Shown: positions 11,457 through 23,961, counted from the first letter of the stretch. The stretch: DNA of 64,000 bases from Lophius americanus (GCA_037951165.1 JBBDHG010000541.1:132085-196084); one strand, 5' to 3'. Notes: generated by a model not told the origin, from the sequence alone. Program-made: numbers and translations.

Positions 11457-14400
11457 TTCCATTCATGCGTGTGTGTATGTGCTTCTTTTAAATGTGTGTT
11501 TATGTACCTTGTGGAAACCACTATTCATCTAAAGTGGTTCATCTGGAAGCTTCCATGATGAAAAGACAGAGAGGCTGGGAGATATGCTACGCTAGTTAGC
11601 ATTTATCTGTATCAAACCTATTTGACGTCCCCTTAAAATCAATGCCAGCTTCATGCTAGTGTAGTTAATCTGATGCTAACAGGTTATACAGTGTTAGCAT
11701 GAAGAATAAAGACATGGGAATACAGTTAAGAGTGATGAAGATGAAGATAGCATGGGTTAGCATGAAACCGAAAGCCACTTTGAAAAAGTTAGCATGTTAA
11801 ACCTTAAAAAAAATAGGCAAAGATAGCATAAAAGCTAAAGCCATGTGTAAAAAACTTGCAAAACATAACTAATAACTAACTTACTACCCAGATAACACGT
11901 TAAATTTAAAAGAGGTAGCCTGAGCTAGCTTAACGGGTAAAGCCATATAGCAAAAGCTAGCGTGTGCAAAGTTGAAAAAAAAAGAGCCTGGGTTAGCAAA
12001 AACGCTAAACTGAATACGATTAGAAGAACATAAGACTGATATGCTTTTTTAGCATCAAAGCTAAAGCTTTGGGGAAACTGTTAGCGTGTAAAAGGGTGAA
12101 AGTAATAAATCAGGTTAGCGTGACGGCAGAAAGAGTTTTTAACATGTTAGAAGTTAAATAAACTAGTCTGGATTATCTTAAAGGCCAAAGCGATGGTGGA
12201 ACAATAAGCATGTTAAAAGTAAAAAAAGAGGAACAGCCTCAGATAGCTTGCAGGTGGAATTCACTGATGGTAACGTTTAGCAGATTAAAGGTTAAAAGTA
12301 ATGGCCAGGGTTAGCTTAAAAGCTGAAGCCATCTGGAAACAGTTAGCATGTTAAAAGCTAATAGAAACAGTTGAGACCAGGTGACGTGAAGACTGAAGAC
12401 ATTTGGAAAACAGACTGAAGATTTGAGGGCTAAAAAGCTTGGTTAGCATGACGGCTAAAGCTACGGGGAAACAGCCACAGTGTTAAAAGCTAATATAAAT
12501 ACAACCACTAATGTTAAACCAGACTAAAAAGATGGATTTTGCTTCTTTTTTAAGCCTTTGAAGTATAACAACGGCTATAGTTAGCATTAGCTTTAGCCCA
12601 TATGAGGTAATTACATTTAAGCGAAAACTAAATAAATATTCCAGATAGAGAATCTGCTCCTGAAACGCTCACAGGTGGATTTTATCTTTACCTGATGACA
12701 ACACCTTTCTGACAAATGCTATCGGAACAACCGCTCCCCTAGCATGAGTGCTATCTGCACAGGAAATGAGCCGCTAGCGGGAGATCAAACACGAGCCTCT
12801 GTCATCGTTCAGCGCAAACACAATCTGAATAGAATCACTGATGAACGGATAACGTGGCGGGGAAACGGATCCGCCTCTTTCTCCGGTCAGAACGTTCCAG
12901 AATTAAAGATCGGATTCAGCCAAGAGGCACAGAAAGTCGACCAACACACCTTCCTCTCTGAGCACACAGCGCTTTTATGGGCGGGTGTCATAAATACACA
13001 CAGCGACTGTGATTCATCATGACTCTGTTTTTACCAGTTTTCCTCTATTGTGTCGGATTCTAACGTCACAAACAGGAAATAATGCAAAAATAATATTTAA
13101 TGAATAATAAAAAAAAATCTTTAAAATAAATAATACAAATAGTAATAAATAATAATAATAATAATAATATTTAATGAATAATAATAAAAAAAAATCTTTA
13201 AAATAAATAATACAAATAGTAATAAATAATAATAATAATAATAATATTTAATGAATAATAATTAAAAAAAATCTTTAAAATAAATAATACAAATAGTAAT
13301 AAATAATTGTAATAAAAACAGTAAAACAAAAAATCAATAAAATAGAAAATTAAATAAATAATAATAATATTACTTAATAATTCAAATAAATAATACAAAT
13401 AATAATAATAATAATAAAGATAATTAATCATCTGTATCAAATTCATCAAAAATGATTTTGATGAATGTATGACCCTTTAGAAAAAATAAATAAATGCCAA
13501 TGAGTCGAGATTTACGAGCAAAAAAATATCAAATCTCCGTTGTTTGTATGAATAAATGTCATTTAAGAAGCAGAAATGACTCCATTGCTGGTTTTCGCTC
13601 CTCAGACGAGACGATTTGTTGCTTTTCTTTCTTTTCGAAGGACATTTTCTCACATTTCAACCCAAATATTGTTACAAATCTTTGAAACCATTTTGGGCTT
13701 TAGGCCGTCGGGGAGACGTTGTTGTTTCTCGAGGGTTTTCTGCCGTGTCACGCACCATTTGTCCTTCCTCTCAGCGAGGGCGACGCCCCCTCCTGCGGTG
13801 TAACGCTGCAGAATGTCCAATCAGGGGAGGTGACGAAAAGGAGGAGATAAAACGGCGACGGCAAACAATGACCCTCCTCTTCCTCCTTCTTTCATTCCTC
13901 TATCTGCTCCTCCTTCCACCTCCTGGACAAACAGCGGCTCTGAGGAGGAGCTGACGGCTCCATCGGCGGGCGAGGAGTCGCACGTCTCTGACGGCGCCAT
14001 CAAACGCGACAGGTGTTTGAGCCGTTGCCTCGCCAACGCCGTCAGAGAGCGAGTGGCGAGGATCATCCCGAGGTTTGTCAGGGGTGATTCTGTTTGTCGC
14101 CGGGCAAATTCACGAAAAACTGAGTGCTTTTCACTCCTGCTGTCGTCCCTGACAGCAGGAGTGAAAAGCCCCCCATCCCCTGCATTGTACCGGGTGACTA
14201 TCGATGTTTGTTTGGGCATTTTGACGCTTCATAGTTCAACGATCGTCCACCTGTTCCGGCAAAATGAACGTTGTTGTTTTTTTCCGCCACACTATAATAA
14301 TAATAATTATAATAATACATTTAATTTATAATAATAAAACACAGTTTGAAAAGTTACACCGCCCCCAACTGGCCTGGAGTTCACACTGCGGCTTTTATGT

Positions 14401-16708
14401 GACTCCTCGTGAACCAAGTTCTTATTTTAACAGAAAAAACCTTTTCATTTTTAACCAAACTGTTGTCATGGAAACGGAGGCTCAGTCTCCTTCTATCCCA
14501 GTTTTATGGTGTTCCTAAAAAAGCTACACTGCCAACTAGTGGCCAGACGGGCATACTACATTGTTTTTTCCTTTTTTCAATTTTTTTTTACGTGTGCTGG
14601 AGGGTCGTTTTGTCCGCCTCGCAGTATGAGTGCGGTTCTTCTTTAAAAACCCGTTGCCATGTAAACGGATCCTCGGGATCCATCTTTGGTTTGGATGGAC
14701 AGGTGGGCGGGAGCTTTGCTGGGGGACATCTGTTTTTCTCCCCTATCTTCTAACCACTTTTCTTCACCTCTACGTGTTGTGTCTTATTTAGTGTCTGTGT
14801 GTGGAGGGAATAGTGGAGGGGGGGGGTGGAGGGGTGGGGGCATTAGGGCCAAAGGGAGCAAAAGGAAAAAAGGTTGTGGTTTGAGGAGTTACGACTGCTG
14901 CATCTGTCGCTTGGAAAGAAAAACAACTAAAAAACCTCAGAGTGTCGACATCATCATGTCTTCATCACGCCGAGACCCCCGTCCACAACCCACACCAGAG
15001 TCTGCTAAAGTACTCGGATACTTTACTCTACTAGAATTGTAGTTACTTACTGGTTTCTGAGTCTTTACTCAAGTAAATGTGGAAAAGTTAAGAGGGAAAA
15101 TGTACATAAAGTATGAAAATCAAAGTTTTTTGTGCCATTTTAATATCATAAGGATTAAATGCTAAATAAAGGGATTATAAACTTTATTTACACGTTAAAT
15201 ACTGACATTTTAAAAGGTTTTTTCAGGGGGAATTTGGGTTTTGTCCATAAACCGATGGAGAAACCACAGAATTGTCTTTTCTACATTTATTTTAAGTGAA
15301 ACTCAGTTTTCATGCTGGAAAAGCTCAGCAATTCAGCAAAAATGGAAATAATCTACAAAATAAAGGAACCTGTTTTGTAAACGTAAGTCTCAGACGCAGA
15401 GAGTAAAAGGTAAAAATAAATACTCAAGCAGAATACACATCCCTAAAAAGTATTTGTACCTCTGGAGAAAAAACAAAACCCTCTTTGTAAGTCTAAATGG
15501 GAATAAGATGGGAAGATAAGCAAATTAATGAACCAAATTATGGGATGCACATCTTGAGCTCCCCTACAAGGCATGTGTGGAATCCCACTGAATTCCATCC
15601 ATGGGTTTTTGAGGAGGTGTGGATTAACTTCTCCTCGTTCCGTGAAGAACCTGCGTCATTGAGGATTTTCCCGTCAGCCTGCTCAAACGTGCCGAAGTTC
15701 AGATGATTCTAAGAATGTGAAAATAAGCAAATAAAGACTGAAAGTATGGGAGTCACATCTTTAGGTTCCCGGCGAGGCATGAGTGGAATTTCATTGTGTT
15801 GTCATGAGTGGTTTCTGAGGGGGTGTGGATAGACTTCTCCTTGTCCCGTTTGTTTGGAGAGAAACCCTTTATAAACCTCTTAGAAGTAGAAACGATTTAC
15901 TTCAGCTAAAATGTGAATAAAACGGGAAAATAAGCAACTTAAAGAACCAAATTAGGGAACGCACATCTTTCGGCCCCCTACAAAGCATACGTGGAATTTC
16001 ACTGTGTTCCGTCCAGTGGGTTTTTGAGGAGGTGTGGATGAACTTCTCCTTGACCCTCGATTCGATCAGAATCCTAAAACCTCTGACATCATCAGCGGGG
16101 CCGTTACCCAGACTCCCGGCTGCAATGTGAGGGTCTGCTGGGACAAGAACCAGCCGGGGCATCAAGAGGGTTTAATCCGCCCGACATTCGCCCTCCGTCG
16201 GCCGAGGGGACGGAGGTCTCTCCTCGCCGACCCTCACCTTATCCCCCCCTTCATCCTCTCGCCGCCTTCGGCCCCACCTTTCATCCAGTAATCCAGGCCT
16301 ATAGGATCTGAGCAGGCCTCGACATAATTACCCTCCTCACCCTCAAGGGGCCCCGGCTCTTTCTTCCTCTCCCCTCTCCCTCTCCCTCCCTCTCTCTCTC
16401 TCTCTCTCCCTCTCTCTCTCTCTCTCTTCACTCCCCGTTCTGCTCGTTTCACTCCGAGATCTCAATCGTCAACTTTTTTCCTCCTGCCGCTAATCGTTAT
16501 GCACAAGCCACGTCAGCCCCCCCCCGCCTGAACCCCGACTCCAACATGGCGGCGCTTTACTCGCTCGTAGCTAAATTAGAACAACGGAATCTCTCGTCCC
16601 TGGGAGGAAGGAGAAATTAGAGGCGCGGCGGGGGGTTTTGGAAGGAAGGAGGGATGGTTAGAGCGCGGCGCCTCGTCGACTCATTCATGACAGACCTGCA
16701 TCTCTCTC

Positions 16709-16745
<37 letters not shown>

Positions 16746-19700
16746 CTCTCTCTCTCTCACCCTCCTAATGTTCACAAAAGGACCCCGAGAGTCGCCCCCG
16801 CCGCTGCCCGGTCACAAAGGGTCCCCCCGGGCTCCTGTGTAATCTCTTAATGAACTGCATTGGAGCTTTTTTTAAACGTAAAGCATGTAAAGCAGGCCTC
16901 CCCTTTTGTTTCTCCCTCCCGGCTACAAAATGGATTACCACGAGGAGGTAAGGGAGGAGGAGGTGGAGGTGGAGGTGGGGGGGCTTCAGGCTCTCGTTGT
17001 TGTTGTTTTCTTTTCCCCCACAGAGGTCGGCGTACGCAACAATGAAGGTTTTAGTAGACGCAGCCGCGGAGGGAGATTTTTTTTTGATGGATGGACACAC
17101 TTAGCATACAGAGAGAGAGGCTAGCTGTGTCTTTATACCCCCCCCCCCCACCCCCCTCTTACACACACTACTACTACACACCACTACACACACACACAAA
17201 GGCATCGGATTGGCCCGCAGCCCCTCACATTTCTAACATTCATCCTCCCTTGAATGGTCAAAGAAGACGAACAGAGAGAGAGAGAGAGAGATGGACGTGG
17301 AGGCCGAGCAAACTGCTGCCCCCCCCCCTGAGTGAAGACATTTACACTCAGACGAAGGCTTTTAACACAAATGACTCCGTTACTTTGGCAGATTGTCCTT
17401 AATTTGACAAAATCTGAGCTTTCTAGGGACGTTAAGACGAAGAAGAAACCAGACGTGACAGAAACGCCGCAGCGGAGGGAAAAAGAGTGATGTCATCGTT
17501 TTTCTAACACTCTGTTTTTGGCCGCCATAGAAGTCGGCGTTCAGGTTTTAATCCTTAAAATCAACATGACATTAAACTAATATGAGGATTTTGACTTTTA
17601 TTCTTTCAGACTTTTCCTTTTTTTTTCTCCTTTTTTTCATTTCTGATGCTTGAAAATGAGGAAACGTCTGTTTTAACCACGAGTGACGGGGGGCCGATGC
17701 GTTCTGTGTTCGGACGTTAAAAACTCACAGGAAGACAGAACAGACGAGAGAAACACGTGACAGAAAGTTCCACCGCAAAGAGGGGAAGAAAAAAAAAAAA
17801 GCGGGATTTACTGAACGTCAGAAACAGAAGATTCAATAAATGATTATTTCTTAACGCACTAATGTGACATGAAACTCAGTTTTTTGGACACGGAGGATGT
17901 TTGTTTTTCAATCTTTACGCCATTAAAGAGTCCAGACTTCTTCTCTGAGCGTCAGCGTAGACCAAACAGGACGTCAGACGTACGAGAAGACCGAGCAGAC
18001 GAGGAGAAACTCGACGCCGAAGGGGGAAAAAAGAGTGATGTCACGGGTTTTATATATATTATTTCCTCCTGAATGGCCGTAATAAACGTTGACATGAAGT
18101 TTGAAAGCCTGGAATTAATATGAAAATAATGTGCAGAGGGTTCAGCTGCAGAAAGAAAAGCCTCACTTTTTCACTTTAACCTTTTCTTTTTGTCTTTTTT
18201 TCACACGAAAGCGACTTTATTTCTACTTGAGTAGAGAAAGTTTGTAGTTATATGTGCGTAAAACTCATAAGAAGGCCGAAAAAAAAGAGATTTTAACCCT
18301 TTAAATTAGTATTTTAAGGGTTGAGTTAAGATTCAGGTAGTTATGGACTAAAAAGCAGGTAAAAATTTGACTTAAATTGGTTAAATGTTCACTTTTACTT
18401 AAGAAATAAGTATTTTTTTGACACAAAAGCGACTTTATCTCCACTTGAGTAGAGAATATCTGTAATTGTGCCTCCTTTGATCCATCAGCGCCGACCAAAT
18501 GGGATGTAAAACATTTAAAAAGACAAAAAAGTTGAGAAACTTACACAAGAATCTAAAATAAGTGATTTTAACCCCTTAAATGAACATTTTTATCACTAAG
18601 AGATCAAATTCAGTTAAAAATATCCTTAAAGGGCGACTTTTACACTTTTTACTTGAGTAAAGGATCATTACGTCTATTTTAACTTTCCTTACTTTCTTCA
18701 TTTGCTTTGATTTGATTTAAAATCTCTATTTTCTCTGTTGTGTATTTCTTCTTCTAACCGTTTCCGTCATCATTTCCCCGTGGGATTAATGAAGTCTTAT
18801 CTTATCTGTCTTTTTTCTACACGTGTAGCTGAGCTTAAACTTGAGCCCAGGATTGTTTGTAGTTCTTGCCTCCTGTGATCCAGCGCTGCTCTCCGGCCCG
18901 GCAGAACAAACCAGCCGTGGAACGGGTCACACGTCACTCACCGCCAGCAGAAAGAGTGACGTCACAATCTCTTTTCTAAACCTTCTGGGTCGTAATAAAA
19001 GTCCAAATGAAGGTTCTGAACCCCTTTAGATGAACGTTGGGTTAATAAGACACCAGATTCTCTCACTCTGGTTCTGGTCGGGATAACGTGATCCAGATGA
19101 TGTGTTTATTCTGCCCGACGTAAACTAATCCAACTTATTCTGCGTGTTGGATTCACTCAAAACTCATAAGTTGGGTCAAACTAATCAAGTTGTGTTGCTT
19201 TAACAAGTCTGGATTTTTAAGTTAAACCTACTAAAGTGGGTTGAGTTTAATAAAAAATGACACATTTATGTCATTTTACGTTAATTTAAGTGTAGTAAGT
19301 GATAAAAATCACTTTCTTTTGTGCACGTTCACCGCCTAGTCTACTTTTTAGTCTCCCTTCTTCTCTTTTTTAACATCTAACTGAGTTTTTTTCATGAGTA
19401 AAAACTGAGAAAACACTGAAAAAAATCCCGTGTTGAATCGACTCAATCTGGATATTACAGCTATTTTACACCTAATTGAGTCTTTTTACAGTTAAACAAC
19501 CTTATTAAGATGAGAATAAACCAACATGACTGTTTTAGGTAATTGAGCCATTATCTATTCAATCTAGTTGTCAGGCTAACTTAAACCAGGATCATAAATT
19601 TGACTAAATGCCACTTATCTGTGATTATTCTGTCCTGCGTAAACTAATCTAACTTATTCTGCGTGTTGGATTCACTCAAAACTCATAAGTTTAGTCAAAC

Positions 19701-21912
19701 TAATCAAGATTTGTTGCTTTAACAAGTCTGGATTTTTACGTTAAACCTACTAGAGTGGGTTGAGTTTAAAAGAAAAAAAACACATTTATGTCACGTTACG
19801 TTAATTTGTGTGTTATAAGTGTGTTTTTTTTTTAGTGCACTTTCACCGCCTCTGGTCATTCATGCTAGAATCAGACGTTTAACCAAAGTTTGAATCCCTG
19901 AAATGAAGATTAGTCTACATTTTTCTGCGGCGGCGAATCAATTATTCAACTTTTACTGCTTTTCTTAAAAACAATTTTTTACACAACTAGGAGCTCGGTC
20001 ATGAGGTCTTCCTCCAAACTGTCCAAGAGATGATGGTTTAAAACAAAAAGGCCCGGGTGCGGTCTACTTACTGGAAAGCTACTGATCCGACACTTTGAGT
20101 GAAGAATCTCAGCAGCTGATCAATAAAGAAGATTTCTCCTCAACTCAGAGATTCCTGTTCCTGTTTTTACGGTAGAGTCGGGTTTTTCTTAGTCTGCTGA
20201 CCTTCTTCGCTCAGACCGAAGGTAAAGAATGGCCTCACACACACACACACGATAATTCTACGGAATGCCCGCCGCGTCCGTGGTCGCCCGAGGCCTTCAC
20301 TCGCTCCTAAACTGCTGCTCTAAATCAAAAGTGGCTGAAACAACACGCTAATTTGCTCCAAATTGGAAAACGACTCAGGTTCTGCCAGAGGAAGATATTT
20401 TAAAAAACTTTTTTTTTGTTTTTCTCCCAGAGAGTTGCATTGTGGGTTTTCATTTTTTTTTTTTTTAAAACACATATAAATATTCACAGGAGGGCAAACA
20501 TTAATTATACTGTAATGATCCGCTGCTGCGACTGTTTTCAATGGTTCTGGTTCTTCGAGAAGAACCGGATCCGCTTCATGAAGTTTGACTTCAAACTACA
20601 CTCAAAAAAAAATTTAAATCGTGATAAATTAGTTTTACAATTTCCACCTAAATGAGTTGAGATAAACTTTAATCCCCTTATAAAAATGAAAATAAGAGAT
20701 TAATGTTATTCTGAGGCGCTGGTTTGTATTTACTTTTTTACATTCTGACTTACATCTAATATTCTATCGTTTTTAGTCACTTATTCTATATTTTGTTGTT
20801 TTTGTTTCTGTGTTATTCTGTTAAATAGAGTTTCTGGGTGAGTGGGAACAGGAAGTGAACGACTTCCTTTTGATTTTGATTTACTCAAATGTGTTTTCTT
20901 TCATCCTAATTGATCTAATCTGGGATTATCTTCATGTTTTTGTTTTGTTTTTAACGTGTTTTTAACCCAAAAGTGTCACTTTGAATCCAAACAATCGTCT
21001 TTTCTTGATCCGAAAAGTTGCGCCTCCTAAAGCGGAATAAGTTTATGAACTTTGCATATTTATATGAAGTAAACTGGGTTTGCTGCATTTAAAGAACTCA
21101 CTTTTTTGAGGGTTGAATAAAGTTTGTTCATTACTTTAGAGTTAATTAACAAGTTTTTATTCTACGTGGACTCATTTAGGAATAAACTTAACTTAAACTT
21201 AAAGTTGTGTCAAATCAATCACGTTTTTGTTGGCGTAACAAGTTCAGAGTTTAAGTGACGCCTACTGAAGCGAGATAAGTTTTAATGAGATAAGACATTT
21301 GTATTAATTCAATTAGAGACATTTATGGAATTTAACAATTCACAAAGTTTTTTTTTGGAGTGTACTTTGAGCAAACTCATAGAGAAAGATCAAACAGAAA
21401 GGTGTAAAAGAAAGTTAAAGATAAAGAAGAAAGAATGATGTCACAGTTTCTCTGAATATTCATTTTCGGGAGAAAAAAATAAAAGTTTGAAGGAAATTCA
21501 TATTATATGAATATTTTATGAGGTGAAGTTAGATCAACATGTTATAAGTCTGACTTTTAAGTTGTATCTATTTAACTAACATAATTAAAGTCGGTGCAAA
21601 TATATTTTATTTCAAACGAAAAATCTCACTTTTTTTTTTTTAAACAAGAATTTTTTTTAGTGCATGTCAAACTTTAAACGCGAGTCTCTTTGTCCAAGAG
21701 GCGCGTTAGTGCGTCGTTTTCTCCCGTGGATTGAGAGGCGTGAAGGCGCAGATGGCGCTGACGGTCAGGAGCCGAGAGGAAGCCGAGGGGAGGCCGAGCG
21801 GCTGCGTCTGGACACCGGCGCAGAAAAACCAGGCCTGACTGCGCAAGAGTTTGCGCCGTTTTTCGGACACCTGTTCGACCTTTTAGAGCGTCTCCTTTGT
21901 GCGGGTTTCAAT

Positions 21913-21951
<39 letters not shown>

Positions 21952-23242
21952 GAGGTGGAGGTAAGGGTGGAGGAGGAGGGAGAAGTAAAAGCTGAATTAT
22001 TTGAGCGTTGCTGTCCGTGACGGAGAGGCCAACAAAAGAGCTGCGCCCCCCGCAGGGCGCAGGGGGGCTGCGACCGGCGGAGGGAAAGAAAACTTTTATA
22101 CATCTATATCTATATTGTAGATATATATTATATAGAGATAAAAAAAGGAAACGTAGCGCCTCGTTTTGGTTTTCGCCGGCGTGGATCTCCCGGACGGAGA
22201 CATCCGACCGTGACGCACCAAAACAAACGCACCACAAATAAAAAATAAATAAAGGCTCCAACTCAAGACTGAGAATCCGAACCAGACTCCGCTGTTCTGG
22301 TCGGTTCTGACCTTTTTACTGTTCAGGCTGGAGGACCCCCCCCAGAAATGTTGGTTTCCTCTCATCTGTAAGTTGAATAATTTCACCCTCTCGTCCCCGG
22401 CGCGTCATTTCTCTCATAATCAACATCGTTCCAACCCAAAATCTCTCCTGCGGCTGATAAAGTCCGGCTCCGCGGTTTTCTCGCGGACCTGGACCTGTTA
22501 GATCCGCACCAGCAACGCCTCGAGTCTCCGGTTATTCATTACCTTCGGCTGCGGAGACCCCCGGAGAAACAAAACCCACCCTAATCGAAGCGGGGTGTGA
22601 GACTCGGATGTTCAGAAATGTGCATATAAGCGAGAAAATGAAGCATAAATCACATTCGGGCACGAGCAGATCCTCGCGCCACCGTTGCGCACAGCCGCGC
22701 GGGCCCCACTGCGCGTAAAATATCCCCCAACGAGCGACGAGCCGCGCGCCTGAGAATCCATCAGACACGGAGCTAAAACGTCCAGTTTTTCAGCTTTTTA
22801 GTAGGATTGTGTAAAAATCTGCGTGGTTTTAAAATCCCCCACAATTTATAAAGAAGGGAGATTTTTTTTCTCCGATGCGTTTATTTGCGCAAAAATGAGA
22901 AAATCTCATTCCCAGACGCAGCGGATCGCCTCGGACTGCGGTGGGAATGTGGCGCAGCTCTTCTTTGCGCAAATTAAAACTTACATTTGAGTCAACTCTA
23001 TGCGCTGAAAATAAAACATAAAAAATCGACCTGATTGGTTTGATTTTTGATTTGCTCATGAGGGTGCCACCGTCGCCGAACCGGAGCGCGTGAAGCCGCG
23101 CGTCTCCGGTGGGCTTCTTCCTCACTTACTTGGTGTTTGTTGTGTTCCAGTAGATGGACTCCAGGATGAGCGCGCGGCACAAGTCCACTTTGAAGGCGAG
23201 GAACAAAACTCCAAAATAATATCTCCACATCGAGTCCCCCAT
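9031..23242 (-). CDS. efnb2: efnb2 (ephrin-B2, 2a-like), exons 1-2 of a 5-exon gene; rest lies beyond the left edge
   Basis: Ephrin-B2 is a single-pass membrane ligand for EphB/EphA4 receptors. It signals in both directions and patterns arteries and veins, somites and axon paths. Joining 23242-23130 to 9314-9031 gives 397 coding bases (132 codons plus one base), covering residues 1-132. Seen: a hydrophobic signal peptide near residues 8-24; the ephrin-B start of the receptor-binding domain (LESIYWNTTNTK) with an N-glycosylation sequon at N33; cysteines at about 59, 86 and 98; and the G-H receptor-binding loop FSPNLWGLEF at about 114-123. The junction AA|ATTC restores codon K38, as in the family. 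Exons 3-5 (stalk, transmembrane segment, tyrosine-rich tail ending in a PDZ ligand) were searched for in 1-9030 and not seen, so intron 2 exceeds 9 kb. The MGDS start resembles zebrafish efnb2a as I remember it; the paralogue call is tentative, the ephrin-B2 call is firm. Confidence 0.93.
9788..9825. repeat. CA microsatellite
   Basis: Pure (CA)n. Confidence 0.95.
10852..11455. repeat. cluster of CA, GA and GT microsatellites
   Basis: (CA)n at 10852-10924, (GA)n at 11135-11195, (GT)n at 11253-11326 and 11421-11454. CA on one side and GT on the other could pair in single strands. Confidence 0.93.
11590..12510. repeat. degenerate ~60-75 bp satellite rich in TTAGCATG
   Basis: About a dozen diverged units of the form ggttagcatg...gctaaagcca...ggaaacagttagcatgtta. 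Units shrink and expand, so no simple period holds. Related in word content to the 3.4-4.6 kb array. Confidence 0.65.
13096..13420. repeat. AT-rich tandem, 74-77 bp unit, three copies plus AAT runs
   Basis: Units beginning tttaatgaataat start at 13096, 13170 and 13247, each with aaatctttaaaataaataat and (aat)n. It then decays into AAT-rich DNA. Confidence 0.85.
14127..14168. repeat. perfect 18 bp inverted repeat (hairpin)
   Basis: Arms cttttcactcctgctgtc (14127-14144) and gacagcaggagtgaaaag (14151-14168) are exact reverse complements around the 6-base loop gtccct. Flanks do not pair. Confidence 0.9.
15491..16075. repeat. three diverged tandem copies of a ~200 bp unit
   Basis: Each unit carries gggaa-ataagcaa, cacatctt, ggcatgtgtggaattcca-like DNA, and ttttgaggaggtgtgga followed by acttctccttg. 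Starts are near 15491, 15714 and 15908. Copies are perhaps 75-85 percent alike by eye. Confidence 0.75.
16378..16430. repeat. CT microsatellite
   Basis: (CT)n with CCCT interruptions. A second CT run lies at 16709-16758. Confidence 0.93.
17450..21660. repeat. zone of duplicated modules in efnb2 intron 1
   Basis: A 230 bp stretch at about 19100-19330 recurs at 19622-19855 with high identity (gcgtgttggattcactcaaa, aacaagtctggatttttaag), and a weaker third copy lies at 21160-21360. A second module with gagtgatgtca recurs near 17487, 18033, 18955 and, weakly, 21435. A third (gcgactttat then acttgagtagagaa) occurs near 18213 and 18429. Several copies end in tttttttagtgca, suggesting non-autonomous transposon ancestry. 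Confidence 0.65.
18957..18964. promoter_or_regulatory. perfect CRE (TGACGTCA)
   Basis: A full palindromic CREB/ATF site. It sits in one copy of a repeated module whose other copies read gtgatgtcat or gtgatgtcac, so it probably arose by drift. Function unknown. Confidence 0.3.
21915..21948. repeat. CA microsatellite
   Basis: Pure (CA)n beside a GGAGGT-rich stretch in the efnb2 GC-rich zone. Confidence 0.95.
23130..23242 (-). CDS. efnb2: efnb2 coding exon 1 (signal peptide, start of ephrin domain)
   Basis: This exon holds 37 codons plus two bases. The ATG at 23242-23240 sits in a strong Kozak context (GCCATGG). The frame stays open upstream for 33 more codons, but MGDS is the family start and the upstream residues do not resemble ephrins. 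The exon ends ...ACCAA followed by donor gtaagt (23129-23124), a phase-2 junction. The 5' UTR lies to the right in GC-rich DNA; its start is not visible directly. Confidence 0.93.
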
Positions 23243-23311
23243 GGCGAGCGAGCCTGCGGCGATCCCTCTCGAGACGGCCGGAAGAACACAAACGCCCGCG
23301 CTCCAGCAGAG

Positions 23312-23318
23312 CTTATAT
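23312..23318 (-). promoter_or_regulatory. TATA-like element near efnb2 start
   Basis: The minus strand reads ATATAAG about 70 bp before the ATG. If used, transcription would start about 25-30 bp further on, leaving a very short 5' UTR. CpG-island promoters often lack a working TATA box, so this may be chance. Confidence 0.25.
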
Positions 23319-23961
23319 CCCGATCCGGATGGTGGGTCCACGAACCCAGATCAGAGCATCTCCGAAGGAGGGAGAGCCGGAACCACCAGGCGCAGAGTTC
23401 AGTCGGCGCGTCGATACTCTCCTCAGACCCGACGATACATCCCTCAGAGAGAAGAAGAGGACGACGAAGAAGAAGAAGAAGAAGAAGAAGAAAAAGTGGT
23501 GCGCCACGCAAATAGAGATAAATCCGTGTGCGTGATAGTCCCGCAGCGCGCGATCGGAACCGAATCCAGCAGCAGCGGTGAGAGTGGACCGAGATGGCGG
23601 TGGTGGAATGATGAGTGTCCCCCTCTCTCTTTCTCCCCTCAGCTGGTGGAGAGGGTGGAGGCGGTGGAGCTGGTGGTGGTGGCGGCGGTGGGACTGAGGG
23701 TGACGAACAATGAGGTCGGATGATCAAAAATGGGGAAATGAGCGAACATGAGCATGAGAGAAATCAAAGGTGCTGGGATGGAAGTTCTCATTTACTCGCG
23801 GTCCTCCCCAGGAGAGGAAAGGCGCATCCAGCAGGTCCGTCCCGGACGCACGCGTAAAAAGCGCAGAGGGTTGATGCCTCGGCTCCGCTCCGAGACCTGG
23901 ATGGAAAGTAACTGAGAACGACGGCGACTGGGAATATTTGCTGGAGCTGCTGGAGACCAGG

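Larger units (their letters stand above)
9315..23129 (-). other. efnb2 intron 1 (13.8 kb)
   Basis: The borders are donor gtaagt after 23130 and acceptor cag before 9314. Contents from the acceptor end: a CNE-like stretch, CA repeat, mixed CA/GA/GT block at 10.85-11.45 kb, a TTAGC-type satellite at 11.6-12.5 kb, an AT-rich 75 bp tandem at 13.1-13.4 kb, a perfect hairpin at 14.13 kb, a triplicated 200 bp repeat at 15.5-16.1 kb, CT repeats at 16.4 and 16.7 kb, duplicated modules at 17.4-21.7 kb, and a GC-rich zone near exon 1. No other gene was seen. Confidence 0.85.

Noticed and set aside
14127..14168. Possible microRNA precursor
   Set aside because: The stem is only 18 bp with no flanking pairing; a precursor needs about 30 bp or more.
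23122..23727. 201-codon minus frame and overlapping plus frames at the efnb2 promoter
   Set aside because: GC-rich promoter DNA keeps all frames open; only the MGDS frame matches a family.
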